Positions 17,248 to 25,033 are shown, numbered from the stretch's first letter. The stretch: DNA of 64,000 nucleotides from JAKVBH01 sp049800955 (GCF_049800955.1 NZ_JBNAGA010000001.1:744001-808000), one strand, 5' to 3'. Notes: generated from the sequence alone by a model not told the origin. Numbers and translations: made by a program.

Positions 17248-17691
17248 TTACTGAGAGCTCGCTTGTGCCGACAGGGCCTCCAAAGTCGCCGCCATGCCGC
17301 TGAGATCATAGCCCGCCGTGCGCGCAAGCGCCAAAAGCTCAGACGGGCTGCGCGCCCCGGTTTCTGCCTGCCCCAACGCCCAAACGATGGTGCACCTGTT
17401 GCCCGAAGCGCAATAGGCCAGGATCGGTCCTTCTGAGGTCTCGACGAGAGTGCGTTGCGCCGCAACGGTCTCACGGTCCAGCGTCATATGGTTGAACGGC
17501 AAACGGTGAAACGTCATGCCTTCTGCCTCAACCGCTGCCTGCATGGCGTCCGCATGCAGATCGGCCGGTATTTCCTCGTCCGGCCGGTTGCAAATGATCG
17601 TCCGAAACCCGGCGTCGCGCGCGCGGGCCACATCATCGAGACTAATCTGGGGCGAGACGTGATAGGCATCAGCGATATGGCGGGGCGTCAT
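17248..17691 (-). CDS. TIGR01244 family phosphatase/sulfurtransferase-like protein (DUF442)
   Basis: A 147-residue protein with the protein-tyrosine-phosphatase-like fold used by the DUF442 domain of Blh/ETHE1-associated proteins. The active-site loop is YCASGNRC at about residues 93-100, giving the Cys-x4-Arg anion pocket with an extra Cys. The N-terminus VSPQISLDDVARARDAGFRTIICNRPDEE is diagnostic. In Blh of Xylella this domain is fused to a metallo-beta-lactamase fold persulfide dioxygenase; here it is separate but in the same operon, 9 bases after the second YeeE/YedE gene. AGGAG precedes ATG 17691. Confidence 0.9.
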   Translation of the reverse strand: MTPRHIADAYHVSPQISLDDVARARDAGFRTIICNRPDEEIPADLHADAMQAAVEAEGMTFHRLPFNHMTLDRETVAAQRTLVETSEGPILAYCASGNRCTIVWALGQAETGARSPSELLALARTAGYDLSGMAATLEALSAQASSQ

Positions 17692-17700
17692 GAAAAACTC

Positions 17701-18132
17701 CTATTGGGCCATGCGGCGTGCGAGAGGCCCGCGCGTCACGGCATGTGCTGCGATCATGCCACCAACCATGGCCACAAAAAAGAGCCAAACCGGCGCACCG
17801 CCCCACAGCAGAACAGCCAAAGCCGGGCCGGGGCAAAGCCCGACCAGCGCCCAGCCCATGCCAAAGGACACCGATCCCAGAGCCAGATGCCCGTCGATTT
17901 GCGCGGGCGCAGGCGCGGGGAAAGCGTCTGAGGTCAGCGGTGTGCGGCCACGCGTGAGCCGCCAGGCCAGCACCATGGGAAGGATGGCGCCGCCCAGAAC
18001 AAAGGCGAGCGTCGGGTCCCAATTGCCAAAGAAATCAAGCCAGCCCTGAACCTTGCGCGTATCTGTCATGCCGGAGACAAGCAGGCCCGTGCCGAAAAGG
18101 CCGCCTGCAAGCAGCGCAATCATCAACCGCAT
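17701..18132 (-). CDS. YeeE/YedE (DUF6691) family half-transporter, second subunit
   Basis: A 143-residue inner-membrane protein with four or five membrane segments. It carries the family Cys motif in MGWALVGLCPGPALAVLLWGG. Full-length YeeE transports thiosulfate through conserved Cys residues; the half-size pair (PmpA/PmpB type) found here is regularly linked to sulfide/persulfide detoxification genes. The start at 18132 overlaps the stop of the upstream half-transporter (TGATG), which fixes the start in preference to the longer frame opening at 18240. Confidence 0.9.
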   Translation of the reverse strand: MRLMIALLAGGLFGTGLLVSGMTDTRKVQGWLDFFGNWDPTLAFVLGGAILPMVLAWRLTRGRTPLTSDAFPAPAPAQIDGHLALGSVSFGMGWALVGLCPGPALAVLLWGGAPVWLFFVAMVGGMIAAHAVTRGPLARRMAQ

Positions 18133-18554
18133 CAGATCAATCCCCAGAGATGGCGCGCGGCGTACATCGTCATGAAGCCTGCACCAAGATAGAACAACGT
18201 GGCCACAATGCCCCGTACGGACAGCCGTGATATCCCGCACACCCCGTGCCCGGACGTGCAGCCATTGGCGATACGTGTCCCAAACCCCACGAGCAGCCCG
18301 GCGGCAATCAGCAGACCCGGCGCCGTGGTCACATGGCTGTCAAACGGGCCCAGCGTTAGTGCCCAGAGGGCTGGCACGCCGATCAGACCTCCCAGAAATG
18401 CCCAGCGTTCGCCGCGCCTGTCGGTCCCATCGACGATGCCGCCGAGCAGGCCCGATGCGCCCATGATCCGCCCGTTGCCCAGAAGGTAGATTGCGCCTGC
18501 GAGCCCGATCATCAATCCGCCCGCGAGACCATAGATCCAATCCGTTTCGATCAT
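18132..18554 (-). CDS. YeeE/YedE family half-transporter, first subunit
   Basis: A 140-residue inner-membrane protein with the first-half YeeE/YedE signature NGCTSGHGVCGISRLSVRGIVATL, containing the two Cys residues that line the sulfur-compound path in the structural family. Four membrane segments are visible. It overlaps the upstream metallo-hydrolase by 4 bases (ATGA) and the downstream subunit by 1 base, so the two halves should be made in equal amounts and probably associate into one transporter. Confidence 0.92.
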   Translation of the reverse strand: MIETDWIYGLAGGLMIGLAGAIYLLGNGRIMGASGLLGGIVDGTDRRGERWAFLGGLIGVPALWALTLGPFDSHVTTAPGLLIAAGLLVGFGTRIANGCTSGHGVCGISRLSVRGIVATLFYLGAGFMTMYAARHLWGLI

Positions 18555-19426
18555 AACTTGTTCACCGGAACTTTCAGAAAGACGTCCCCTTCCGCATCGG
18601 GTTCAGGCATGTGACCCGCGCGCATGTTGACCTGAAGCGATGGCACAATCAGCCGGGGCATGCCAAGCGTCGCATCTCTGGCGTCGCGCATCGCGATGAA
18701 GTCCTCTGCGGCACGCCCGCCGCCGATATGGACATTGGCCGCCTTCTGCGCGCCGACGGTGCTCTCCCACGCAAAGTCTTCCCGTCCCGGTGCCTTGTAA
18801 TCATGGCCCACGAAAATCCGGGTTTCATCTGGCAGATCGAGGATTTTCTGGATCGAGTTGTAGAGATCTTTCGAGGATCCCCCCGGAAAATCGCAGCGTG
18901 CAGTGCCGAAATCCGGCATGAAGAGCGTATCCCCCACGAAGGCGGCATCCCCGATCACATAGGTCATGCACGCAGGCGTATGCCCAGGCGTGTGCAATAC
19001 ATCGACCCGCATCTGGCCCACGTAAATCTGGTCACCCTCCACAAAGAGCTGATCGAATTGAGAGCCATCGCGCTGAAATGCTGTGCCTTCGTTGAAGACC
19101 TTGCCAAAGGTGTCCTGAACCACGGTGATCTGATCGCCGATGCCGATCTTGCCGCCAAGCTGCTCTTGCAGATAGGGCGCGGCGGAGAGGTGATCGGCAT
19201 GGACATGGGTCTCCAAAATCCACGCAACGCGCAGTTCATTTTCTCGCACATAGGCGATGATCTCATCAGCCGATGCCGTGTCGGTGCGCCCGGAGGCGTA
19301 GTCGAAATCCAGAACGGAATCGATGATCGCAGCGGCGCGGCCTTCGGGGTCCTGCACGACATAGCTGACCGTATTCGTGGCTGTATCAAAGAATGCCTTG
19401 ATCTTGGGGCTGATCGTGTCTGTCAT
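18551..19426 (-). CDS. Metallo-beta-lactamase fold hydrolase, Blh/persulfide dioxygenase-like
   Basis: A 291-residue metal-dependent enzyme. Metal ligands are all visible: THVHADH (HxHxDH), the histidine in LHTPGHTPACM, Asp in FVGDTLFMPDFGTARCDFPGG and the final His in IFVGHDYKAPGRE. GTARCDFPGGSS is characteristic of ETHE1/Blh persulfide dioxygenase-like proteins, which oxidise glutathione persulfide to sulfite. ATG 19426 is preceded by AGGAGA at the right distance; the longer frame to 19546 runs through the promoter region. First gene of the four-gene sulfur operon. Confidence 0.92.
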   Translation of the reverse strand: MTDTISPKIKAFFDTATNTVSYVVQDPEGRAAAIIDSVLDFDYASGRTDTASADEIIAYVRENELRVAWILETHVHADHLSAAPYLQEQLGGKIGIGDQITVVQDTFGKVFNEGTAFQRDGSQFDQLFVEGDQIYVGQMRVDVLHTPGHTPACMTYVIGDAAFVGDTLFMPDFGTARCDFPGGSSKDLYNSIQKILDLPDETRIFVGHDYKAPGREDFAWESTVGAQKAANVHIGGGRAAEDFIAMRDARDATLGMPRLIVPSLQVNMRAGHMPEPDAEGDVFLKVPVNKL

Positions 19427-19483
19427 CTTCGTCTCCTGCGCCAGTTGGGCGCAAATATCATGGGCCGCGGCAAACGTTGCAAG

Positions 19484-19568
19484 ATATCTGAATATATTAA
19501 TTTGGCGCTTTTTTTGGCGGATGCGACATTTTGGGTCGCTATGCAACGACAGGTTGCAAAAAACCTGT
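19484..19568. promoter_or_regulatory. Divergent promoter region of the sulfur operon: AT-rich element and inverted repeat
   Basis: Two signals lie between the divergent starts at 19426 and 19624. An AT-rich tract at 19484-19500 (ATATCTGAATATATTAA) stands out in GC-rich DNA and offers a TATATT -10-like hexamer on the minus strand. An inverted repeat ACAGGTT-N6-AACCTGT occupies 19549-19568. BigR/SqrR-type persulfide-sensing repressors bind TA-rich palindromes ahead of blh-type operons, but no such regulator is encoded nearby and the match is only approximate. Confidence 0.4.
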
Positions 19569-19623
19569 TACACTCCCACATCATCAACATGGGTGTGATG
19601 TGATCAAGCGGGAGGATCATGGG

Positions 19624-19830
19624 ATGTTACGGGACCACGAAGAACAGCGGATCAACGTATTGCGTGATCGATTGGTGCAAGCATCTGAGTCCGAGCGCGC
19701 GGCGCTTTTCGCACGACTGGATCAGGTCTTGATCACGGCATCGCGCGGGGCGACGGCGCGCAGGCAAAAACCGGTCACACCTCTCGCGGATGATGCGATT
19801 GAGGACCAGTTCGACAATATGCCCGTCTGA
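19624..19830 (+). CDS. Small hypothetical protein
   Basis: A 68-residue, highly charged protein of unknown function without signal peptide or membrane segment. The first 45 residues are predicted helical (EEQRINVLRDRLVQASESERAALFARLDQVL). The start at 19624 has GGGAGG about 9 bases upstream; an out-of-frame ATG at 19619 gives only a short product. It is divergent from the sulfur operon and shares its promoter region, then runs toward the fatty-acid gene 53 bases on. Real coding is likely but not certain. Confidence 0.55.
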   Translation: MLRDHEEQRINVLRDRLVQASESERAALFARLDQVLITASRGATARRQKPVTPLADDAIEDQFDNMPV

Positions 19831-19883
19831 CATCTTGCACGCCCGCGTGCCCTGCGCTCTAGTTGCGGTGAAGGGCGAGGGCG

Positions 19884-21734
19884 ATGTCGGACAAAAGACT
19901 TTCATTGAGACGTGAGGGGGCGGTCGTCGTCCTCTGTATTTCCAATCCGCCGGTCAATGCGCTGTCGCAGGAGGTGCGGGCGGCGCTTTGGCAAGCCATT
20001 GAGGCGGCGGATGCCGATCCCCATGTCGAGGCAGTGGTCCTGACAGCGCAGGGGCGCACCTTCCCTGCGGGCGCAGATATTTCCGAATTCACGCAATCCC
20101 CCAAGGAGCCTGGATTGAGCGCCTTGTGCACACGGCTCGAGCAATGCGCCAAACCCGTCGTTGCGGCCCTGCACGGGACCGTTCTGGGCGGCGGGTTCGA
20201 ATTGGCATTGGGCGCGCATTACCGGGTGGCGCAAAGTGGGACGCGGTTGGGCTTTCCCGAAATCAAGCTGGGCATTCTGCCGGGGGCCGGGGGCACGCAG
20301 CGCGCGCCCCGTCTGGCCGGCGCAGGCAATGCGCTGGCGCTCATGCAAAGCGGCGAATCCATTGCCGTGGAGAGCGCTTTGGCCAAACCCTACGTCGATC
20401 TGGTGGTCGCGCAGGATGTGGATCAGGCGGCCATTCATTTCGCGCAAGATCTGCTGCGCGCAGGAGCAAAGCCACGGCCCACGGCCGAGGCGACGGTGGG
20501 GCTGGCGCAGCCGGGCAAATTCATGGCCGAAATCGCGCGTCAAAAAGAGGCGGTGGCGGATGCGCCGGTGCGCGCACGGCGGGAAATCGTCAATGCTGTG
20601 GAAGCGGCGCTCTTGTTGCCGTTGGAGGCGGGGCTGGACTACGAGACCGCAGCTTTTGAAGCGTGCAACACCACCCGTGAGGCGCGCGCGCTTCAGCATA
20701 TGTTCTTCGCGGATCGCCGCGCCGCCAAGGCGCCGGTTGGTGCGGGCAGCACCGTTGTGCAACTGGGTATCGCGGGAAGCGGCATTCATGCCATGGCGCT
20801 CACGGCGGCTGCGCTCGAGGCGGGGCTGGCTGTAGCCTGTTTTGCGCCCAGTGCCGTGAGCGCGGCCACCTTGAATGATGCTCTGGTGACAGCCCTGGAC
20901 CGGGCCGTGGAGGCCGGGCGATTGTCCCCAAAAGCCCGGGATGCGCGCTTGGCGCGCTTTGTCCCGTCCAAGCGCGGCGAGGTCCTGTCGGGCTGTGAGA
21001 TCATCATCGGCTGCGGCCCGGAAGAGGCGCGGATGCTGTCTGATGCAGGCCCCTACGCCGGGGCGCAGACCTATCTTGTGACCACGGGTTTGCATTCGCT
21101 CGTGGATGACAGCCCGCTGGTGGGGCTGCATCTGGAGCCAGAGCATGATCTGGCGGAAATTCTGTGGTCCGAGGCCTCTGCGCCCGAGGGGGTCGCCACA
21201 TTGATGGCCCTGATGCGAAAGCTGGGGCGTGTGGGCGTGGCCGTGCGGGATGTGACCCCGGTCGCGCCGCGCCTGAAGGCCTATCAGCATGCCCTGGCCG
21301 GGGCCCTGCTGAGCGCGGGAGCCACCAAGGCCCAGCTCAACCGGATTGTGGAGCAAACGGGCATGGGATGGGCCCTGCCGGAGGCCAGTGCATCGCTCGC
21401 AGGGCCGATGCCGGAGGAAGACATCTTGCGGGCCATGCGGTCGGGCATGGCGGCGCAAGGCATGGCGCTTTTGCGCAAGGGTGTTTTGGCGCGGGCGTCG
21501 GATCTCGATGTGCTGGCGGTGCAGGCCTTGGGATATGCGCGCTGGTCGGGCGGGCCAATGCATATGAGCGAGGCTGCGGGATTTGTTGCGCTGGAGCGTG
21601 ACATCGCCCGGTTTGGCCAGACTTATGAGGGATTGTTTCCTGCGGATCCCGCGCTCAGCGCTCTGGCCACGTCTGGCGCCGGTTGGCGCGGATTTGAGGC
21701 GCTGCTTAGCCGCCCAAAAAGATACCAAGGATGA
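19884..21734 (+). CDS. Enoyl-CoA hydratase/isomerase fused to a degenerate 3-hydroxyacyl-CoA dehydrogenase
   Basis: A 616-residue FadB/FadJ-like fusion. The crotonase domain (about 1-190) looks active: NPPVNALS, the oxyanion hole in AGADISEF and GGGFELALG, and both catalytic Glu positions (GFELALG and PEIKLGILPGAGGTQR). The dehydrogenase part (about 285-600) keeps the overall domain order but has lost key residues: the NAD loop is LGIAGSGIHA rather than GxGxMGxG, and the PGFxxNR segment that supplies a catalytic Asn reads VTPVAPRLKAY. The C-terminal helical domain keeps ARASDLDVLAVQALGYARWSGGP. Likely a hydratase/isomerase with a structural second half. RBS GAAGGG upstream of ATG. Confidence 0.85.
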   Translation: MSDKRLSLRREGAVVVLCISNPPVNALSQEVRAALWQAIEAADADPHVEAVVLTAQGRTFPAGADISEFTQSPKEPGLSALCTRLEQCAKPVVAALHGTVLGGGFELALGAHYRVAQSGTRLGFPEIKLGILPGAGGTQRAPRLAGAGNALALMQSGESIAVESALAKPYVDLVVAQDVDQAAIHFAQDLLRAGAKPRPTAEATVGLAQPGKFMAEIARQKEAVADAPVRARREIVNAVEAALLLPLEAGLDYETAAFEACNTTREARALQHMFFADRRAAKAPVGAGSTVVQLGIAGSGIHAMALTAAALEAGLAVACFAPSAVSAATLNDALVTALDRAVEAGRLSPKARDARLARFVPSKRGEVLSGCEIIIGCGPEEARMLSDAGPYAGAQTYLVTTGLHSLVDDSPLVGLHLEPEHDLAEILWSEASAPEGVATLMALMRKLGRVGVAVRDVTPVAPRLKAYQHALAGALLSAGATKAQLNRIVEQTGMGWALPEASASLAGPMPEEDILRAMRSGMAAQGMALLRKGVLARASDLDVLAVQALGYARWSGGPMHMSEAAGFVALERDIARFGQTYEGLFPADPALSALATSGAGWRGFEALLSRPKRYQG

Positions 21735-21924
21735 CCAGCATCAGCCCGATGACAGACAAAAAGAGCGCCGCCAGGTTACGCGGCATGACCCGTTGCAACA
21801 CAGCGCGCAGCTCATCATCGGGCAGTTTTGCGCGTTTCGCCCGCGCCACGGCCACGATGCACCAGACAAGACCCAACAGCCCCAGAAGCGACAGCATGGC
21901 GCCAGCCCAGATCATGATCTCCAT
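21706..21924 (-). CDS. Small two-helix membrane protein
   Basis: A 72-residue protein of unknown function with two hydrophobic segments (about 4-27 and 50-71) around a charged loop (AKRAKLPDDELRAVLQRVMPRN). GGGAGAG precedes ATG 21924. Its 3' end overlaps the convergent enoyl-CoA hydratase gene by 29 bases. The membrane topology and start signal support coding; no family is recognised. Confidence 0.65.
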   Translation of the reverse strand: MEIMIWAGAMLSLLGLLGLVWCIVAVARAKRAKLPDDELRAVLQRVMPRNLAALFLSVIGLMLVILGIFLGG

Positions 21925-22077
21925 CTGTGTCTCTCTCCCTGATGTGATGCGGTGGCGCTATCAAGTCATGCGCCGGCCCGCAACCCCGGGCTTGCACAGG
22001 CGCGCAACCGCTCCAGGCCCTCTTGCGGGCTCTGACGCGAAAAGCTAAGCGGAGGGTCCAACGCAAGGAGCCCCGCC

Positions 22078-22350
22078 ATGGACGTGACAGACCTCGAAGA
22101 TTCCAAGCCCGACAGCTACCGTGTGACAGCCGATGAGCTGCGCCAGTTCATCGAGCGGTTCGAACGTCTGGAGGCGGAGAAGAAAGACATTGCCGAGCAA
22201 CAAAAAGAGGTCATGGCCGAGGCCAAGGCCCGTGGCTATGACACGAAGGTCATGCGCAAGGTGATTGCGCTGCGCAAACGCGAGCCGGATGACATCGCCG
22301 AGGAAGAAGCGGTCCTCGATATGTATAAAGAAGCGCTGGGCATGTCTTGA
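22078..22350 (+). CDS. DUF2312 family protein, GapR-like nucleoid-associated factor
   Basis: A 90-residue helical protein of the DUF2312 family. The founding member GapR of Caulobacter binds overtwisted, AT-rich DNA ahead of replication and transcription forks. Diagnostic stretches are VTADELRQFIERFERLEAEKKDIAEQQKEV, EAKARGYDTKVMRKVIALRK and the EEEAVLDMYKEALG C-terminus. The long first coiled coil mediates tetramer assembly in the family. AAGGAG lies 8 bases before ATG 22078. It is immediately upstream of the structured RNA region. Confidence 0.94.
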   Translation: MDVTDLEDSKPDSYRVTADELRQFIERFERLEAEKKDIAEQQKEVMAEAKARGYDTKVMRKVIALRKREPDDIAEEEAVLDMYKEALGMS

Positions 22351-22377
22351 GGGCCAAGGACCTCATCCCCTTAGCGT

Positions 22378-22544
22378 ACCCGAGCAAAGCCCGTTGCGCA
22401 GCGGGCGCACGCTCTGGTTCCGCACCGTTAAGACATCTTTTGCTAAGGTACGCAGGCTTAAGCAACGGCACACGGGACCACGCGAACAACCTGCGTGGCT
22501 GACATCCAGGCGGCCCCCACCTCCCGGGGGTGCGCGGCTCGGGT
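22378..22544 (+). ncRNA. Structured small RNA, candidate 6S RNA (SsrS)
   Basis: A 167-base gene-free stretch folds into nested helices that I can pair by eye: closing stem ACCCGAGC/GCTCGGGT (22378-22385 with 22537-22544), inner stem GCGCAC/GTGCGC (22405-22410 with 22530-22535), a 5' side hairpin GCCCG/CGGGC (22389-22406), and a central arm GGTTCCG/CGGGACC (22416-22422 with 22473-22479) continuing as CCGTT/AACGG and GCTAAG/CTTAAGC to an apical loop. A side hairpin CCACGC/GCGTGG (22478-22498) competes with part of the arm. Closing stem, opened middle and long terminal arm at about 165 nt fit 6S RNA, which inhibits housekeeping RNA polymerase. A terminator follows at 22568. The class assignment is tentative; a structured RNA is well supported. 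Confidence 0.55.
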
Positions 22545-22567
22545 CATATGTCACTTCCATTGCCAGA

Positions 22568-22591
22568 ATGACGGCGCCGTCATCCTTTTTT
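22568..22591 (+). terminator. Intrinsic terminator after the structured RNA
   Basis: A perfect palindrome ATGACGGCGCCGTCAT at 22568-22583 is followed by CC and six T (22586-22591), a textbook Rho-independent terminator. It lies 24 bases beyond the closing helix of the RNA and about 100 bases before the next gene. Confidence 0.85.
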
Positions 22592-22689
22592 GAAGATCTG
22601 CCAGAGTGTGAAAGCCGGTGCCGCCTGCGGTGACCGGCCACAGCTGCGTGGTCTTGCATCCCGGATGCGGGCCGCGCAGGGTGCGCATC

Positions 22690-23100
22690 ATGGACTGGAT
22701 CAAAATCATACACATTCTGTGCGTCATGGGCTGGATGACCTCGATCTTCGCCGTGCCCCGCGCCATCATCTTCTGGCGCCGCGAATACGAGCGGTTGGGC
22801 GAGAACGGACCGCTGGGAGATCTGACCTTCCGGCTCTATAGGTTCTCGGCGGGATTATCGGTTATTGCCTTTTTGACGGGGCTATGGCTCGCATGGGATT
22901 GGGGCTTTCCGGTCTGGGTTCTGGTCAAGCTGGCGGCGGTTTTGGCACTTCTGGCCCATTATCTCTTTACCGGACGCCTCGTGCGCGCGGCGCAACGGGG
23001 AGAGTTCCCCTATTCGGATCGTTGGCTGCGCGTGTTCAATGAAGTCAGCGTGTTTGGCGCGATTGCCATTCTGTGGTTGGTGGTCGTGAAACCGTTTTGA
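22690..23100 (+). CDS. HemJ/CopD-like integral membrane protein
   Basis: A 136-residue protein with four membrane segments. The start MDWIKIIHILCVMGWM, with a conserved His, the VPRAIIFWRREYE stretch, the VWVLVKLAAVLALLAHY segment and the ending RVFNEVSVFGAIAILWLVVVKPF closely follow the UPF0093/HemJ plan (W-x-K-x-x-H start, N-E-V and V-V-K-P-F end). HemJ is the oxygen-independent protoporphyrinogen IX oxidase. This copy may be a paralogue, since it lacks the exact LPRLFVYH wording. ATG 22690 was chosen because it opens the family-conserved block; upstream sequence to 22618 is rRNA-like GC-rich leader without homology. Confidence 0.75.
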   Translation: MDWIKIIHILCVMGWMTSIFAVPRAIIFWRREYERLGENGPLGDLTFRLYRFSAGLSVIAFLTGLWLAWDWGFPVWVLVKLAAVLALLAHYLFTGRLVRAAQRGEFPYSDRWLRVFNEVSVFGAIAILWLVVVKPF

Positions 23101-23119
23101 GACTTGGCAGGCGGGGTTT

Positions 23120-23183
23120 GGGGGCCAGCCCCCGCCGCACCTGAGCGGTGCGTCTCCCCCGAGGTATTTTGAGACAAAAGAAG
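23120..23183. repeat. Dispersed GC-hairpin intergenic element, copy 1
   Basis: The element has three parts: a GGGGGC/GCCCCC hairpin (23120-23133), a CGCACC/GGTGCG hairpin (23136-23152) and a 28-base conserved tract (23156-23183) that differs at one base from the reverse complement of 29013-29040. It fills the gap between two convergent stops (23100 and 23193) and probably terminates transcription in both directions. Confidence 0.75.
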
Positions 23184-23192
23184 CGGGGCCTT

Positions 23193-23888
23193 TCACAGCG
23201 GGGTGGCAAAGCTCTTTGGTCTGCCGGTTGTTGGATCAAGGATCGGCTCAGTCGAGTATTGTGCGAGATAGGCGCGGCGCGGGGCATCGGAGGTATTGGC
23301 CGAGGAGCGGTGCAGCGTGAGTGAGGAGAAGACCACGATTCCACCGGCGGACATGAGCGCGGGCTGGCCTGGCTCTGCTCCGGTGTATCCCACCCGTTCC
23401 TTTGCGGCCTCATCCCAGACATGGGGCTCGACATGGGTTTCGCGATCCAGATCGCGGGGCAGGAGATAGATGGGGCCATTCTCCAGCGTGGTGTCATCCA
23501 GTGCGATCCAGACGGAGAGATAGGGCTTGTGCTCAAAGCCCACATAGCCGCTGTCCTGGTGCCAGGCGAACGGCGCGCCTGTCTTTGGGCCTTTCACCAC
23601 GAATTGCTCATTGAAGAGGTAGGGGGCGGCGCCCAGAAAATGCGTGGCCACTGCTTTGAGTTCGGGCCCAAGCACCACGGTGCGCAAGTCCTCATCGTGC
23701 AGGTGGGCATGGGCGAGAAAGCGGCGATTGTCGCCCAGCGACAGGCTGCGACCGGCCTCCGGGGGCGTGTGCAACAGGCGGTCACATACGTTGCGCAGTC
23801 TGTCCAAAGTGGTTGCCTGAATTCGGCCTGCCAGCGCCCATCCTGTGTTCCGGAAGGCAGCGGGGTCGGGCAGGGGAGATATGGGCAT
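23193..23888 (-). CDS. Phytanoyl-CoA dioxygenase (PhyH) family protein
   Basis: A 231-residue Fe(II)/2-oxoglutarate-dependent oxygenase. The double-stranded beta-helix metal triad is visible as WHQDSGY (HxD) and the distal His in LTLHRSSAN, with the 2-oxoglutarate-binding Arg nearby in RRAYLAQYS. The N-terminus MPISPLPDPAAFRNTGWALAGR is typical of small PhyH proteins of Rhodobacteraceae. ATG 23888 is preceded by AAAGGAG; the frame remains open upstream to 24065 without a site. The substrate is unknown; family members hydroxylate fatty acyl chains, ectoine or secondary metabolites. Confidence 0.88.
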   Translation of the reverse strand: MPISPLPDPAAFRNTGWALAGRIQATTLDRLRNVCDRLLHTPPEAGRSLSLGDNRRFLAHAHLHDEDLRTVVLGPELKAVATHFLGAAPYLFNEQFVVKGPKTGAPFAWHQDSGYVGFEHKPYLSVWIALDDTTLENGPIYLLPRDLDRETHVEPHVWDEAAKERVGYTGAEPGQPALMSAGGIVVFSSLTLHRSSANTSDAPRRAYLAQYSTEPILDPTTGRPKSFATPL

Positions 23889-24114
23889 CGCGAGCTCCTT
23901 TGCGTTTATCTTTCCGCACATCAACGAGGCGTGCTGGCCGGATTGCGACACGGGGCGCGGGCGCGCGGATGTGCTTACCAAACTGTGCGAGCGCGATACG
24001 CTCCCGGAAAGTTTTTGGTCCGGGGTATGCGCGCTGGTGTGCTGCAAAACTTGCGAAATGGGCATTGCAAATCAGAGTTCTCGAGGTGTTACATTTGTTT
24101 GAAAGGCATATAAC

Positions 24115-24771
24115 ATGACATTTCGTATTTTTGTTGCGGCCGCTGTCGCAGCTGTCTCCATGGGGGCTGCTGCCTCCGCTGCGACGCTTGTGAACGGATC
24201 GCTGACGGGACCAATCTCCAACGGCGGCGTCCCGGTCGGGTGGACGACCTTGGGCGGTTCACCCGATACCATGGATGAGAACAACAACGTTGGTGCCGGG
24301 ACCCCCTTTGGTGTGGCCCCTGTCGGCCCGTCCGATGACGGCGGTACCTGGGTTGGTATTGCAAGCGGGACAGGCGCATTTCAGGAGATCTTTGGTCAAA
24401 CGATCAATGATTTCGTGATTGGGCAATCCTATGACCTGACCTTCTTCGCGGGCAATTTTGGCGCGGAAACCGGCCCCGGCTATCTCGCTGATAATGCCGT
24501 GACCGCATCTCTGGATGGAACGATGGTCGGGATGTCGGACGTCCTTAGCCTCGATGAAAACTGGTATGCTCAATCCATCACCTTCATGGCGACAAGCACC
24601 TCTCATGTGCTGAGCTTTGGTCTCACGGATGCGGCGAATTCCTATTTGTCGATTGATGGCATTGCGCTCACGCCCAAGGATGTGACCGCACCTGTGCCGC
24701 TTCCGGCGGGTGGGATGCTGTTGCTTACGGCACTGGGTGGTATTGCCATCGCGCGCCGCCGCAAGGCCTAG
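24115..24771 (+). CDS. Exported VPLPA-CTERM sorting domain protein (1)
   Basis: A 218-residue secreted protein: signal peptide (about 1-22, ending ASAATL), an Asp/Gly/Ser-rich beta-sandwich-like body with a PEP-CTERM-type carbohydrate-binding pattern (SIDGIALTP near the end), and a C-terminal sorting signal made of VPLPAGGMLLL, a hydrophobic helix and RRRK. Such signals are processed by exosortase-type transpeptidases in bacteria that make exopolysaccharide. The C-terminal 25 residues nearly match those of the protein encoded at 34465-35100. No exosortase gene is in the window. Function unknown; surface or matrix location inferred. Confidence 0.85.
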   Translation: MTFRIFVAAAVAAVSMGAAASAATLVNGSLTGPISNGGVPVGWTTLGGSPDTMDENNNVGAGTPFGVAPVGPSDDGGTWVGIASGTGAFQEIFGQTINDFVIGQSYDLTFFAGNFGAETGPGYLADNAVTASLDGTMVGMSDVLSLDENWYAQSITFMATSTSHVLSFGLTDAANSYLSIDGIALTPKDVTAPVPLPAGGMLLLTALGGIAIARRRKA

Positions 24772-25033
24772 TGCCGGGGCGCGTCAGCTTATAAACAGCA
24801 ACTGGCCCAAACCGAGCCGGTTGCGCTAAGGGACTTGATGCGCGGGGCCAAACCCGCTAAAGCGCGCGGGTCATCAAGGTGTAAACACCGCAGACGAGGA
24901 GCGAGCAGGGTCGGTCATCCGGCCCTCTTTGTTTTGCGGACCGACACTCGGATCACCTGACCGACCAACCCATCAGACCGGCGGAGACAACCGCACGGCC
25001 AGCAAAACCAGATGAATAGGATTTAAACGCTAC
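24772..25033 (+). promoter_or_regulatory. rpsA upstream region / likely leader
   Basis: 262 bases without a gene precede rpsA. The stretch holds GC-rich inverted segments, for example around 24840-24870 (GCGCGG...CCGCGC-like halves) and a CCGAC/GTCGG-type alternation at 24910-24985, ending in a weak AGGA 12 bases before ATG. Ribosomal protein S1 commonly autoregulates translation through its leader, and these structures could serve that, but no known motif is recognised. Confidence 0.3.

Noticed and set aside
24772..25033. Possible small gene or known riboswitch before rpsA
   Set aside because: No conserved riboswitch core and no supported start codon; kept only as a leader with low confidence.
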